Origin: Blastocatellia bacterium
GTDB taxonomy: Bacteria > Acidobacteriota > Blastocatellia > Pyrinomonadales > Pyrinomonadaceae
Assembly (NCBI GenBank): GCA_003175865.1
Contig: PSRF01000244.1
Span: 1-10,012 of the forward strand
Reading direction: 5' to 3'
Length of the DNA stretch: 10,012 bases
Each line of letters opens with the position of its first letter. Position 1 is the first letter of the stretch. Positions 1 to 5,857 of this stretch are shown here, piece by piece. The notes under the pieces were generated by a model. That model saw nothing but the letters and a program-made list of their open reading frames with translations, was not told where the DNA came from and did not search any database. The translations under genes were made by a program, and so were the position numbers.

Positions 1-394
1 ATTGGCTTGGACCAGTCAGCCACGAAAACATCTTGTGAGTTCCTTCGCCAAAACGACTGCGGATATACTCGACCACGGTAGTCACGCGTGAACGTCTCCA
101 GGCCTCCGCAAACACCAGGTAGCCAAACATGAATGCGGGCACTGCGAGTGCCATCAAGAAAACACCTATGACACCTTGTCGATAGGCGAAGCCCGCGCCA
201 CCAGTGAATGTCCACACCGAAAACCCAGACATGAACGAAGCCATGCCAGCAACCCACCATTCGACGCGATTGCCTCCCTTGAGAAAATCGGCACCCACAC
301 GCATGTAACGCATGAAGTAGGCACCGATACCCGCCATCAGCAGGAGATAACAGACAAGCACCACGTAATCGATGACGTGAACTGAACTGTGCAT
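1..394 (-). CDS. Sodium:solute symporter (SSS family), N-terminal part, cut by window edge
   Basis: Inner-membrane, probably Na+-coupled, transporter. The window holds the first 131 residues; the rest lies beyond the left edge. The N-terminus has a hydrophobic helix (about residues 7-27), then the SSS-type stretch ADFLKGGNRVEWW (35-47), a second helix with the S/G-rich pattern typical of the Na+/substrate site (about 48-65), GFAYRQG (68-74), a third helix (about 76-96), and TTVVEYIRSRFG (105-116), which matches the family's 'TvpEyLxxRfg' region. The ATG at 394 is preceded by a good Shine-Dalgarno (AGGGAG) at suitable spacing, which fixes the start. It follows the NagB-like gene by 63 bp on the same strand, so it is probably the last or a late gene of the operon and imports the pathway's substrate after outer-membrane passage. 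The family also carries sugars, sialic acid, proline and pantothenate, so the substrate cannot be read from this part. Family assignment is firm; substrate is inference. Confidence 0.88.
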   Translation of the reverse strand, partial: MHSSVHVIDYVVLVCYLLLMAGIGAYFMRYMRVGADFLKGGNRVEWWVAGMASFMSGFSVWTFTGGAGFAYRQGVIGVFLMALAVPAFMFGYLVFAEAWRRSRVTTVVEYIRSRFGEGTHKMFSWLTGPSQ

Positions 395-457
395 GCTGTT
401 TCTCCCTGGAGCCGCGTTACTTCTCGTGAAAAAGACGTCGGGTTCGGAGACGGCTAG

Positions 458-1255
458 TTATTGCCTGAGAAACTCTGCCGAGTCCTTGTCAATAAATAGA
501 TGCGCATCCTTATGAGTCCGCAAAATAGATGCAGGACAGCTGGTGTCTATCGATCCTTCAAGTGTCGCCTTGATGGCATTCCGTTTCGCTGGACCTGGCG
601 CGATTGCAAATAGCTTTGGGCGCGCCATCAGCGTCGGGATCGTTAGTGACAAGGCATCGTGGGGTACTTCATCGAGAGATGCGAATGCGCCGTCATTCAC
701 CTGTTGCTTTCTGCATACCTCGTCGAGTTGAACTACTTTGACAGCTTCGGGATCGTTGAAATCGCAGAACGGCGGATCGATAAACGCAAGGTGCCCATTT
801 TCTCCGATTCCGAGCACGGCAAAATCAGGCGGATTGTCGTTGAGCAGTTGGGCATAACGTTTGGTCTCCTGTGCGCCGTCCGCAGCATCACCACGTAAGC
901 CATGAAATTCACGCAGCGGAACTTTGGTTACTAAACGATCAATCAGGAACTTACGAAACGACTGCGGAGCTTTCTCGTCCATTCCTAAATATTCGTCGAG
1001 ATGGAATGCAGTAACTCGCGACCAATCAATGTCAGGAGCCGCCACCAGGTTTGCAAGAAACTCATTCTGTGACGGTGCTGATGCCAGAATTACGACTGCC
1101 TTGCCTCGCTGTTGTATCGCGCTCCTGATCTCAGCCGCAATTACAGAAGCAGCAGCTTTCCCCATATGGTTTCGACTTTCGTAGACATATACATTCAAAT
1201 TGTCTGCCCGAAAGTTCCGGGCCAGTCCTTCTTGAATCGTCGCCGTTGATTCCAT
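458..1255 (-). CDS. NagB-like glucosamine-6-phosphate deaminase/isomerase family protein
   Basis: Cytoplasmic enzyme of the NagB/RpiA fold. Classical members convert glucosamine-6-phosphate to fructose-6-phosphate plus ammonia. With the start at 1255 it is 265 residues, the family's normal length. FHLDEYLG (84-91) matches the NagB FNMDEYVG motif with the catalytic Asp at 87. GIGENGHLAF (149-158) matches GxGxDGHIAF and keeps the catalytic His155. PASILRTH (241-248) matches the C-terminal PASxLQxH motif. Differences from E. coli NagB: Asp141 is replaced by Asn153, Glu148 by Asp160 (FIDP instead of FNEP), and the usual GxTP sugar-phosphate loop reads ASAPSQNEF (58-66). It may be a divergent subfamily with a related substrate. 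It sits 60 bp after the acetyltransferase gene and 63 bp before the symporter. No NagA deacetylase or sugar kinase is in the window. An in-frame ATG at 1267 is the alternative start. Confidence 0.85.
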   Translation of the reverse strand: MESTATIQEGLARNFRADNLNVYVYESRNHMGKAAASVIAAEIRSAIQQRGKAVVILASAPSQNEFLANLVAAPDIDWSRVTAFHLDEYLGMDEKAPQSFRKFLIDRLVTKVPLREFHGLRGDAADGAQETKRYAQLLNDNPPDFAVLGIGENGHLAFIDPPFCDFNDPEAVKVVQLDEVCRKQQVNDGAFASLDEVPHDALSLTIPTLMARPKLFAIAPGPAKRNAIKATLEGSIDTSCPASILRTHKDAHLFIDKDSAEFLRQ

Positions 1256-1258
1256 ATT

Positions 1259-1264
1259 CCTCCT
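1259..1264 (-). promoter_or_regulatory. Shine-Dalgarno that decides the NagB-like start
   Basis: AGGAGG lies three bases before the ATG at 1255 but inside the reading frame of the upstream ATG at 1267, where it would be codons 2 and 3. Nothing resembling a ribosome binding site precedes the 1267 ATG. I therefore prefer 1255, although a three-base spacing is short. Confidence 0.55.
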
Positions 1265-1315
1265 CATCCCGCGCGGCTGAGTCGCACATTTACAATCTTC
1301 AGACTAGCGAATCGG

Positions 1316-2182
1316 TCAACCAATTTCTGGACCGGCAATTCCAAATACCGAAGATGACGTTCTCCTACTAGATTTTCCGCGCGACATACGAATGAAATCG
1401 CGCTCCTTTATGAATCCGCGGCCCACCAGGACGTTCGAGTTACTAAATTCGGTGTTGTAATCGATGTACACGCGTCGTGAACCAATTTGGTTCAGCATTC
1501 GATCAAGCAAAGATCCAGCTTGCTCCGGTCGTACAGTGACAATAGGACCAACGTAATCCGCGTTACTGCCGGGTCTGGCGAACGCGTAGCCCGTTAACGA
1601 TCCGTCATCAGATCTAGCCAACGCTGTTGGTACGGAAGCGCTGGCAATCAATGCGTTGAGCAACTGGGAGCGGTCGGCATTGAATGCAGAGCGATCGAGT
1701 TCGAACAACTCGGCAAGCTCAGCGACGTCGATCGACACTTGAACTGAAGCGTCCTCATTCATGAGTGGACCGGAAGATGCGGTACTACTCCATCGCTCAA
1801 TGCACGACTCAACCTGAAAGCCAAGCTTCTCGTAAACTGCCCTGCCCTGGGTTGTCGCGTCCAACTTCACTGTCTCGACTTTTGTTTGCAGGTAATCGAG
1901 AGCTGTTTTTATGAGTTTCGTCGCAATACCTGACCGACGACGTTCTGGGCGCACTAGCACCATTCCAATCCACGCGAGTTCGCGTCCGTAACATGTCGTC
2001 GTGGTCGTCCCTACGACTTTGTCATCCAGTAGCGCTGCGAAACAACCTTCTGGTTCCAGTTTCAGTAGTAACTGCCAATCACTCTGCGTTTGATTCCAAC
2101 CAGCAAACTCTTTCAATTCCATAGCCGCAGCTATGTCTGACTCCTTCAGCAGGCGGATCTGAATCGGCTCTGGATCGTGCAT
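1316..2182 (-). CDS. Tandem GNAT-fold N-acetyltransferase
   Basis: Predicted cytoplasmic acetyl-CoA-dependent N-acetyltransferase of 288 residues with two GNAT-like halves. The N-terminal half (about 7-130) is a complete GNAT domain: beta-strand IGMVLVRP (72-79), the acetyl-CoA pyrophosphate loop RRSGIA (82-87, pattern R/Q-x-x-G-x-G/A), and GRAVYEKLGF (113-122), the usual last motif. The C-terminal half (about 150-268) has SLTGYAFARPG (195-205), VGPIVTVRPEQA (211-222) and VGRGFIKERDF (253-263). It resembles the second, non-canonical domain of two-domain GNAT proteins (the GNAT domain 18 type, by recollection). I start it at the ATG at 2182, eight bases after the stop of the preceding gene, which suggests translational coupling. 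The frame stays open to an ATG at 2272, but that would overlap the upstream gene by about 80 bp. In this context an amino sugar or its breakdown product is a plausible acceptor, but nothing in the sequence names it. Confidence 0.8.
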   Translation of the reverse strand: MHDPEPIQIRLLKESDIAAAMELKEFAGWNQTQSDWQLLLKLEPEGCFAALLDDKVVGTTTTTCYGRELAWIGMVLVRPERRRSGIATKLIKTALDYLQTKVETVKLDATTQGRAVYEKLGFQVESCIERWSSTASSGPLMNEDASVQVSIDVAELAELFELDRSAFNADRSQLLNALIASASVPTALARSDDGSLTGYAFARPGSNADYVGPIVTVRPEQAGSLLDRMLNQIGSRRVYIDYNTEFSNSNVLVGRGFIKERDFIRMSRGKSSRRTSSSVFGIAGPEIG

Positions 2183-2190
2183 TTGCAGCG

Positions 2191-3486
2191 TTAGCTCAGC
2201 GCTGATGCGTGCTCGGCCCAAACATCGTTTGAGGGTTCCATACAAAAATCTGCCATCCGCTTTATGTTCCATTCAGTGGGCCAATCGAACAGACGCCGAA
2301 GGTGCAACAGCCATGCAAGGAGCCCTTCGTCAGGATGAAAACAAAGCTCAAGTAATGCACGTGCAGTCTTTCCTCCAGTCTGCATCGTGTACTCACCGCT
2401 TGGCAGTTGAAAATAAGTGTGCATCTGGAAACTGCTTGCGCCGCGCAGCAGGTATTCTGCCGCGATCCGACCTGAGACGATGTTTCCCGTGCCGCTAATA
2501 GGCAGGCGGCAAACGGGAATCGCACCTGACCGTTCGAGTAAACGCAGTTCGGCAAGCACAGACAGATTACGAGCACTGAGATCTGGACCACCGTAAGCAA
2601 TTCCACGTACTCCATCGAACTCGCGATTCGGATCGAACAATCGATTGGCGTAGACAAGAAAATCGGGCACGCCCTGACCTGAACATTGCTCGTTTATTGC
2701 GCGAAGCATCTCGAGTTGAAAAGCATCGTCGAGAATTGCGTTGAATACCTTCAGCCCTATCTTGATCGGAGACGGGGAGGCAGCGTTCCTGATGAACGAT
2801 GTAACGCGTGTTAGCCAGTGAATAATTATTTCTGCGTGCGCTGCTCGGTTTGATCCCGCAAGGGTCGGACTGAAGTCTTTTTCGATGGGCATCGGCACAT
2901 GCGAATAGTGACGTTGCCAGACCTCCATCAGACGACGGGTTGTGTACTCGTACTCGCCAGTCTTCCACTGACCTTCGCCGGCACTCGGCAGGTGATACTT
3001 GCACGAAGGAACAACGTGCAATGAAAACGGTTTTGCGATAACCAAAGACTCCTCGAAAAATTCGAGGTACTCTTCGAAAGTGTCGTACCAACCGCGTCCC
3101 TTCCATGAGACGGTCCAACCCTGTGTCTGATCTTTTCCGACGATCCTCTCGACAATCATGCGAGTCTCTTCGATTGCCCACTCACTCATCGACTGAGTCC
3201 CCGAAGCGTCCTCACCGATAATCGATTTCAGCACGACGAAGCCAAGTCCTTCCTCGCAGTCGCGCCGGACCTGGGAACTATTTAGCGAAAGTTGACCCGA
3301 TGCTTTACCGAAGGGATTTTTGATCAACAGATCGCCATACTCGCTACTCAGATCGATCTGGTATTGCTCCTGGACATATTGCTCCAGTGCTGAGGGTAGT
3401 CCCGAGCGAAATCTTTCGTAGTCGCGCGCCAGAGACGTGCGCTGCGAGCCATCGATTTGTGGTTGTCCTTGTAACAGCGTGAACAT
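2191..3486 (-). CDS. Dihydroorotate dehydrogenase-like flavoprotein (TIM barrel), substrate unknown
   Basis: Protein of 431 residues that I recognise only by fold-level motifs. KNPFGKASGQLS (56-67) followed by GLGFVVLKS (80-88) matches the opening of the DHOD/dihydropyrimidine-dehydrogenase barrel (NPxxxAsG...GaGxvVxKt), with Lys87 in the FMN-contacting position. HVVPSCKY (157-164) lies where DHODs have their 'NxSCPN' active-site loop, so Cys162 may be the catalytic base. IKIGLKV (241-247), YGGPDLSA (298-305, compare GGLSGxA) and ISGTGNIVSGRIAAEYLLRGASSFQMHT (from 330) match the later barrel strands and the FMN phosphate-binding GxGGI...GA region. It is longer than a class 1 DHOD (about 310 residues), mainly between the Cys loop and IKIGLKV and at the C-terminus. 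No iron-sulfur cysteine cluster is visible. An alternative TTG start at 3495 overlaps the aldolase stop. The catabolic context argues against pyrimidine synthesis. Reaction unknown. Confidence 0.72.
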   Translation of the reverse strand: MFTLLQGQPQIDGSQRTSLARDYERFRSGLPSALEQYVQEQYQIDLSSEYGDLLIKNPFGKASGQLSLNSSQVRRDCEEGLGFVVLKSIIGEDASGTQSMSEWAIEETRMIVERIVGKDQTQGWTVSWKGRGWYDTFEEYLEFFEESLVIAKPFSLHVVPSCKYHLPSAGEGQWKTGEYEYTTRRLMEVWQRHYSHVPMPIEKDFSPTLAGSNRAAHAEIIIHWLTRVTSFIRNAASPSPIKIGLKVFNAILDDAFQLEMLRAINEQCSGQGVPDFLVYANRLFDPNREFDGVRGIAYGGPDLSARNLSVLAELRLLERSGAIPVCRLPISGTGNIVSGRIAAEYLLRGASSFQMHTYFQLPSGEYTMQTGGKTARALLELCFHPDEGLLAWLLHLRRLFDWPTEWNIKRMADFCMEPSNDVWAEHASALS

Positions 3487-3491
3487 TTGGA

Positions 3492-4460
3492 TCAACTAAG
3501 ACAACTAGCAGTCAGCGTGTTCAGTACAGGGATAATAGTTGCAATCTCCGTCTCTCTCAGCTGCGGTCCCCAGGGATCGTATGCAGCCTCTCCTGGAATG
3601 ATCTCCAAATGGGCCAGCGCTCGTAGAACTCTTCCGATGTAGCCTTCCATGGGATCAATGAAAAGCACCTCTGCAAGCCTGTCGATCGAGTCTGACAGTT
3701 CCAAAAACCGCGTTGCGTTACCAGTGAAATGAGCGGAGAGCAATTCCGTTTGTACTTCTGTACAGACTGCACCCAATCCAACCAAAGCCGTCCGTGCACC
3801 TAGACGCAAACTGTATCCAAGAAACCGATCTTCGCCGGTGATTAAGAGCTTGTCCGGATGACGAGCCTGAATTTGACGAGCAACATCTTGAAACGTCATT
3901 ACGCTGTCGAGTGTCGCCATTTTGATGCCTACAACATTCGGGAGTGACAACAGATCGTCCAACACACTTCTGTTGTAACGAACGCCACCTGCCGCTTCAT
4001 AGAGATAAAACAGGACCAGAGGTAACCCTATCTGCGACAACTGTGCATGGTGATCGACTATTAGTTTGTCTGGGGAGTCATGTTGCCTTAACCAGACAGG
4101 CGGATAGACCAACAACGCATCGGCGCCGTACTCAGCAGCCACTGATGCCATCGCCAAAGTTTCCTCTGTCGCCCGCTTCGGGTCCGCCTCTTTCCTGCGG
4201 CTTCCTACGCCTGCGATCAAGGGTTTGTCACTCAGCGCTAGATGCCAATCACCGATAACACGTCTGGCTGTGTCGGCGTCCAGGTGAAGTCCCCTTCCGG
4301 TGTGCGCCCAGACTGCAACGCCGGCGATCGGCTGTTTAGTCATGTGCGCGACATACGCTTCGTGCGCGGCTGGATGGAATCTTCCATCTCGGTCGAACGT
4401 CACTGGCACCGCTGGAACGAGGCCACCCACCAGAGCTGTCCTTAATTGATCTGAATTCAT
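3492..4460 (-). CDS. DapA/NanA-type class I aldolase or dehydratase, non-canonical
   Basis: Member of the dihydrodipicolinate synthase/N-acetylneuraminate lyase superfamily: 322 residues, one TIM barrel, cytoplasmic. Lys180 in VVGIKMA (176-182) is the Schiff-base lysine and Tyr152 in LVLFYLY the proton relay. They are 28 residues apart, as are Tyr133 and Lys161 of E. coli DapA. ITGEDRFLGYSLRLGA (207-222) matches the usual sGxDxxxlxxLxxGA strand-turn. The substrate loop differs: GTTGE is replaced by AHTGRG (52-57), so the first Thr becomes His53. The YNxPSRTG segment reads YLYEAAGG (152-159), so the Arg that binds the aldehyde substrate's carboxylate in DapA is absent. It is therefore unlikely to make dihydrodipicolinate, and it lacks NanA's GSTGE and YNIP. 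The likely chemistry is pyruvate- or keto-acid-linked cleavage or dehydration of a sugar acid; this is inference. The ATG at 4460 comes 28 bp after the repressor stop, and the gene abuts the flavoprotein gene. Confidence 0.85.
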   Translation of the reverse strand: MNSDQLRTALVGGLVPAVPVTFDRDGRFHPAAHEAYVAHMTKQPIAGVAVWAHTGRGLHLDADTARRVIGDWHLALSDKPLIAGVGSRRKEADPKRATEETLAMASVAAEYGADALLVYPPVWLRQHDSPDKLIVDHHAQLSQIGLPLVLFYLYEAAGGVRYNRSVLDDLLSLPNVVGIKMATLDSVMTFQDVARQIQARHPDKLLITGEDRFLGYSLRLGARTALVGLGAVCTEVQTELLSAHFTGNATRFLELSDSIDRLAEVLFIDPMEGYIGRVLRALAHLEIIPGEAAYDPWGPQLRETEIATIIPVLNTLTASCLS

Positions 4461-4488
4461 GCTCGCTTAAGAGATCGACAACTTGTTT

Positions 4489-5745
4489 TTAGCCCATATG
4501 AGGAACCGAAAGCAGACTGTTTTGAACCAACGTCAGCGCGCCTTTCAAACTCGGACGGACTTCGAACGCTGACGGTCTGATGGCGATACCATGTGACCGA
4601 GGCGCCAACAAGTTTCGCTTAGTTTCTTCGACAATAATCGGCTCAATTACTCCCCAGGCTTTGGTGATTTCACCGCCAATCACAACTACTTCAGGATCGA
4701 GTCCGTTGATGAGGCCTGTAATTCCAATCCCCAGGTAACGTGCAGTTTCACGGATTGCGTCCGTTGCAGCTGTATCACCAGAATCGACCAGCTCAACTAG
4801 TTTCCGCATCGTCGAGATGCGCTTTCCGCCGGTGCCACGCATCTCCGAGTAACGCTTGAGAGTAGCCTTATCTGAGGCGTATAAATCCCAACATCCGCGT
4901 TGGCCACAACGACAGTCGGGTCCATTCACATTGATGGGTATATGTCCAAACTGTCCCGCGGTATTGTTTCCACCGCGATATAGACCACCGTCAATCACAA
5001 CACCGCAAGCCAAACCAGTACTCACACTGACATACAAAAGGTTACGAACGTGTGCGTACTGGGCTTTGCCATGCCAGATCTCAGCGAGCGCTGAACAACG
5101 TGCGGAGTTGTCGATCGTCACGGGAAGCCCTGTGGCTTTTTCGAGTAGTTGGACCACCGGGACATCGCGCCATGGTAGAACGACTGACAGAAGGAATTTG
5201 CCAGTATGGTTATCTACAAGTCCGGGCAGGCTAACTCCAATTCCTGCAAACTCAATAAAGGAGTGATGTTTTCCCCGAAGCTTTCGGATCTCTTTGCCGA
5301 TTTTATTAAGGAACGAAGAAGCATTAGAGCCCGTCTCGAAACTCATACGCGCTACGATGCGATTGTTGAAATCACCGAGTGCGAGAATCGATTCATCAGC
5401 TCTGATATCGACACCAAAGAGTCCGAAACGCTTTGCGTTCAATCTGAGCGGAGTAGGAGGTTTCCCGCCTATCGGAGTGGTTCGTCCCGAGCCGTCTTCA
5501 ACAATGCAGAAATCTTTAAGTAGCTCACTGGTAATGGTTGAGATTGTGGCTTTGTTGAGCCCGCTAATTTTTGCGATTTCGGCGCGTGAGATTGGCTGTC
5601 GATCAGAAAGGATATTGAGCAATATCCTCCGATTTACCAGCCGGAGCATGTCATGTCCAGCTGCTTTTACGTCGTCAAGATTAGGTTTCCGCGTAAATCT
5701 GTGACGCGAATGCGACGTGTGAAATTTACCGTTCTTTTGCGTCAA
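4489..5745 (-). CDS. ROK-family transcriptional repressor (NagC/XylR type)
   Basis: DNA-binding sugar sensor of 418 residues. A winged helix-turn-helix at about 36-85 includes PISRAEIAKISGLNKATIS (51-69), the normal NagC/XylR/Mlc layout. A ROK sugar-kinase-like domain follows: VDIRADESI (112-120) stands where active kinases have DxGGT, so ATP binding is probably lost, as in repressors; TIDNSARCSALAE (210-222) is the sugar-contacting NDxNxxxxxE region in altered form; GQFGHIPI (264-271) plus CRCGQRGC (278-285) form the zinc site with His268 and Cys278, 280 and 285. The longest frame opens with TTG at 5745; the first in-frame ATG is codon 33 (5649), just before the winged helix. Upstream of the TTG is a weak GGGA. 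It probably represses this locus until a sugar or sugar phosphate binds. Two XylR-like dyads upstream of the receptor gene are its candidate operators. None is obvious immediately upstream of this gene. Confidence 0.9.
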   Translation of the reverse strand: MTQKNGKFHTSHSRHRFTRKPNLDDVKAAGHDMLRLVNRRILLNILSDRQPISRAEIAKISGLNKATISTITSELLKDFCIVEDGSGRTTPIGGKPPTPLRLNAKRFGLFGVDIRADESILALGDFNNRIVARMSFETGSNASSFLNKIGKEIRKLRGKHHSFIEFAGIGVSLPGLVDNHTGKFLLSVVLPWRDVPVVQLLEKATGLPVTIDNSARCSALAEIWHGKAQYAHVRNLLYVSVSTGLACGVVIDGGLYRGGNNTAGQFGHIPINVNGPDCRCGQRGCWDLYASDKATLKRYSEMRGTGGKRISTMRKLVELVDSGDTAATDAIRETARYLGIGITGLINGLDPEVVVIGGEITKAWGVIEPIIVEETKRNLLAPRSHGIAIRPSAFEVRPSLKGALTLVQNSLLSVPHMG

Positions 5746-5798
5746 AGCTAATCCCGTAACGATTCTACGTGTTTCCGGAGCAAGGTGGATCTGCGCAC

Positions 5799-5826
5799 AA
5801 AAGAAGAAGAGTCAACTTCTCCTTTT
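5799..5826 (-). terminator. Weak terminator-like hairpin after the receptor gene
   Basis: Reading the minus strand, AAAAGGAGAAG, then a TTGACT loop, then CTTCTTCTTTT form an 11-bp stem containing one G-U pair. An A-run lies before it and Ts close it. It starts about 30 bp after the receptor stop and precedes the repressor gene. The stem is A/U-rich and the T-run lies inside the stem, so termination would be weak or partial. It could instead stabilise the receptor mRNA. A small stem, TGGTT-N5-AACCA, lies at 5832-5846. Confidence 0.35.
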
Positions 5827-5857
5827 TTCCCTGGTTCATTAAACCACTGTCAATGAA

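Noticed and set aside
425..456. A possible terminator between the NagB-like gene and the symporter (CGTC...GACG followed by TCTTTTT on the minus strand).
   Set aside because: Only a four-base stem with a long loop; termination here would also separate the transporter from its operon.
1316..2272. The longer acetyltransferase start at 2272.
   Set aside because: It would overlap the flavoprotein gene by about 80 bp and adds residues with no GNAT similarity; the ATG at 2182, eight bases after the preceding stop, fits better.
2567..3181. A 204-codon open frame on the minus strand overlapping the DHOD-like gene in another frame.
   Set aside because: Its translation is rich in Arg, Ser and Cys with no recognisable motif, and it lies wholly inside a gene with clear barrel motifs. 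It is a shadow frame.
3492..4460. Naming the aldolase nanA (sialic acid lyase) or dapA.
   Set aside because: The GSTGE/GTTGE and YNIP/YNxPSRTG signatures are both missing, so neither name is supported despite the conserved Lys and Tyr.
4856..5704. Several plus-strand frames of 60-136 codons antisense to the ROK gene.
   Set aside because: No ribosome binding sites or motifs, and compositions typical of the reverse of a real gene.
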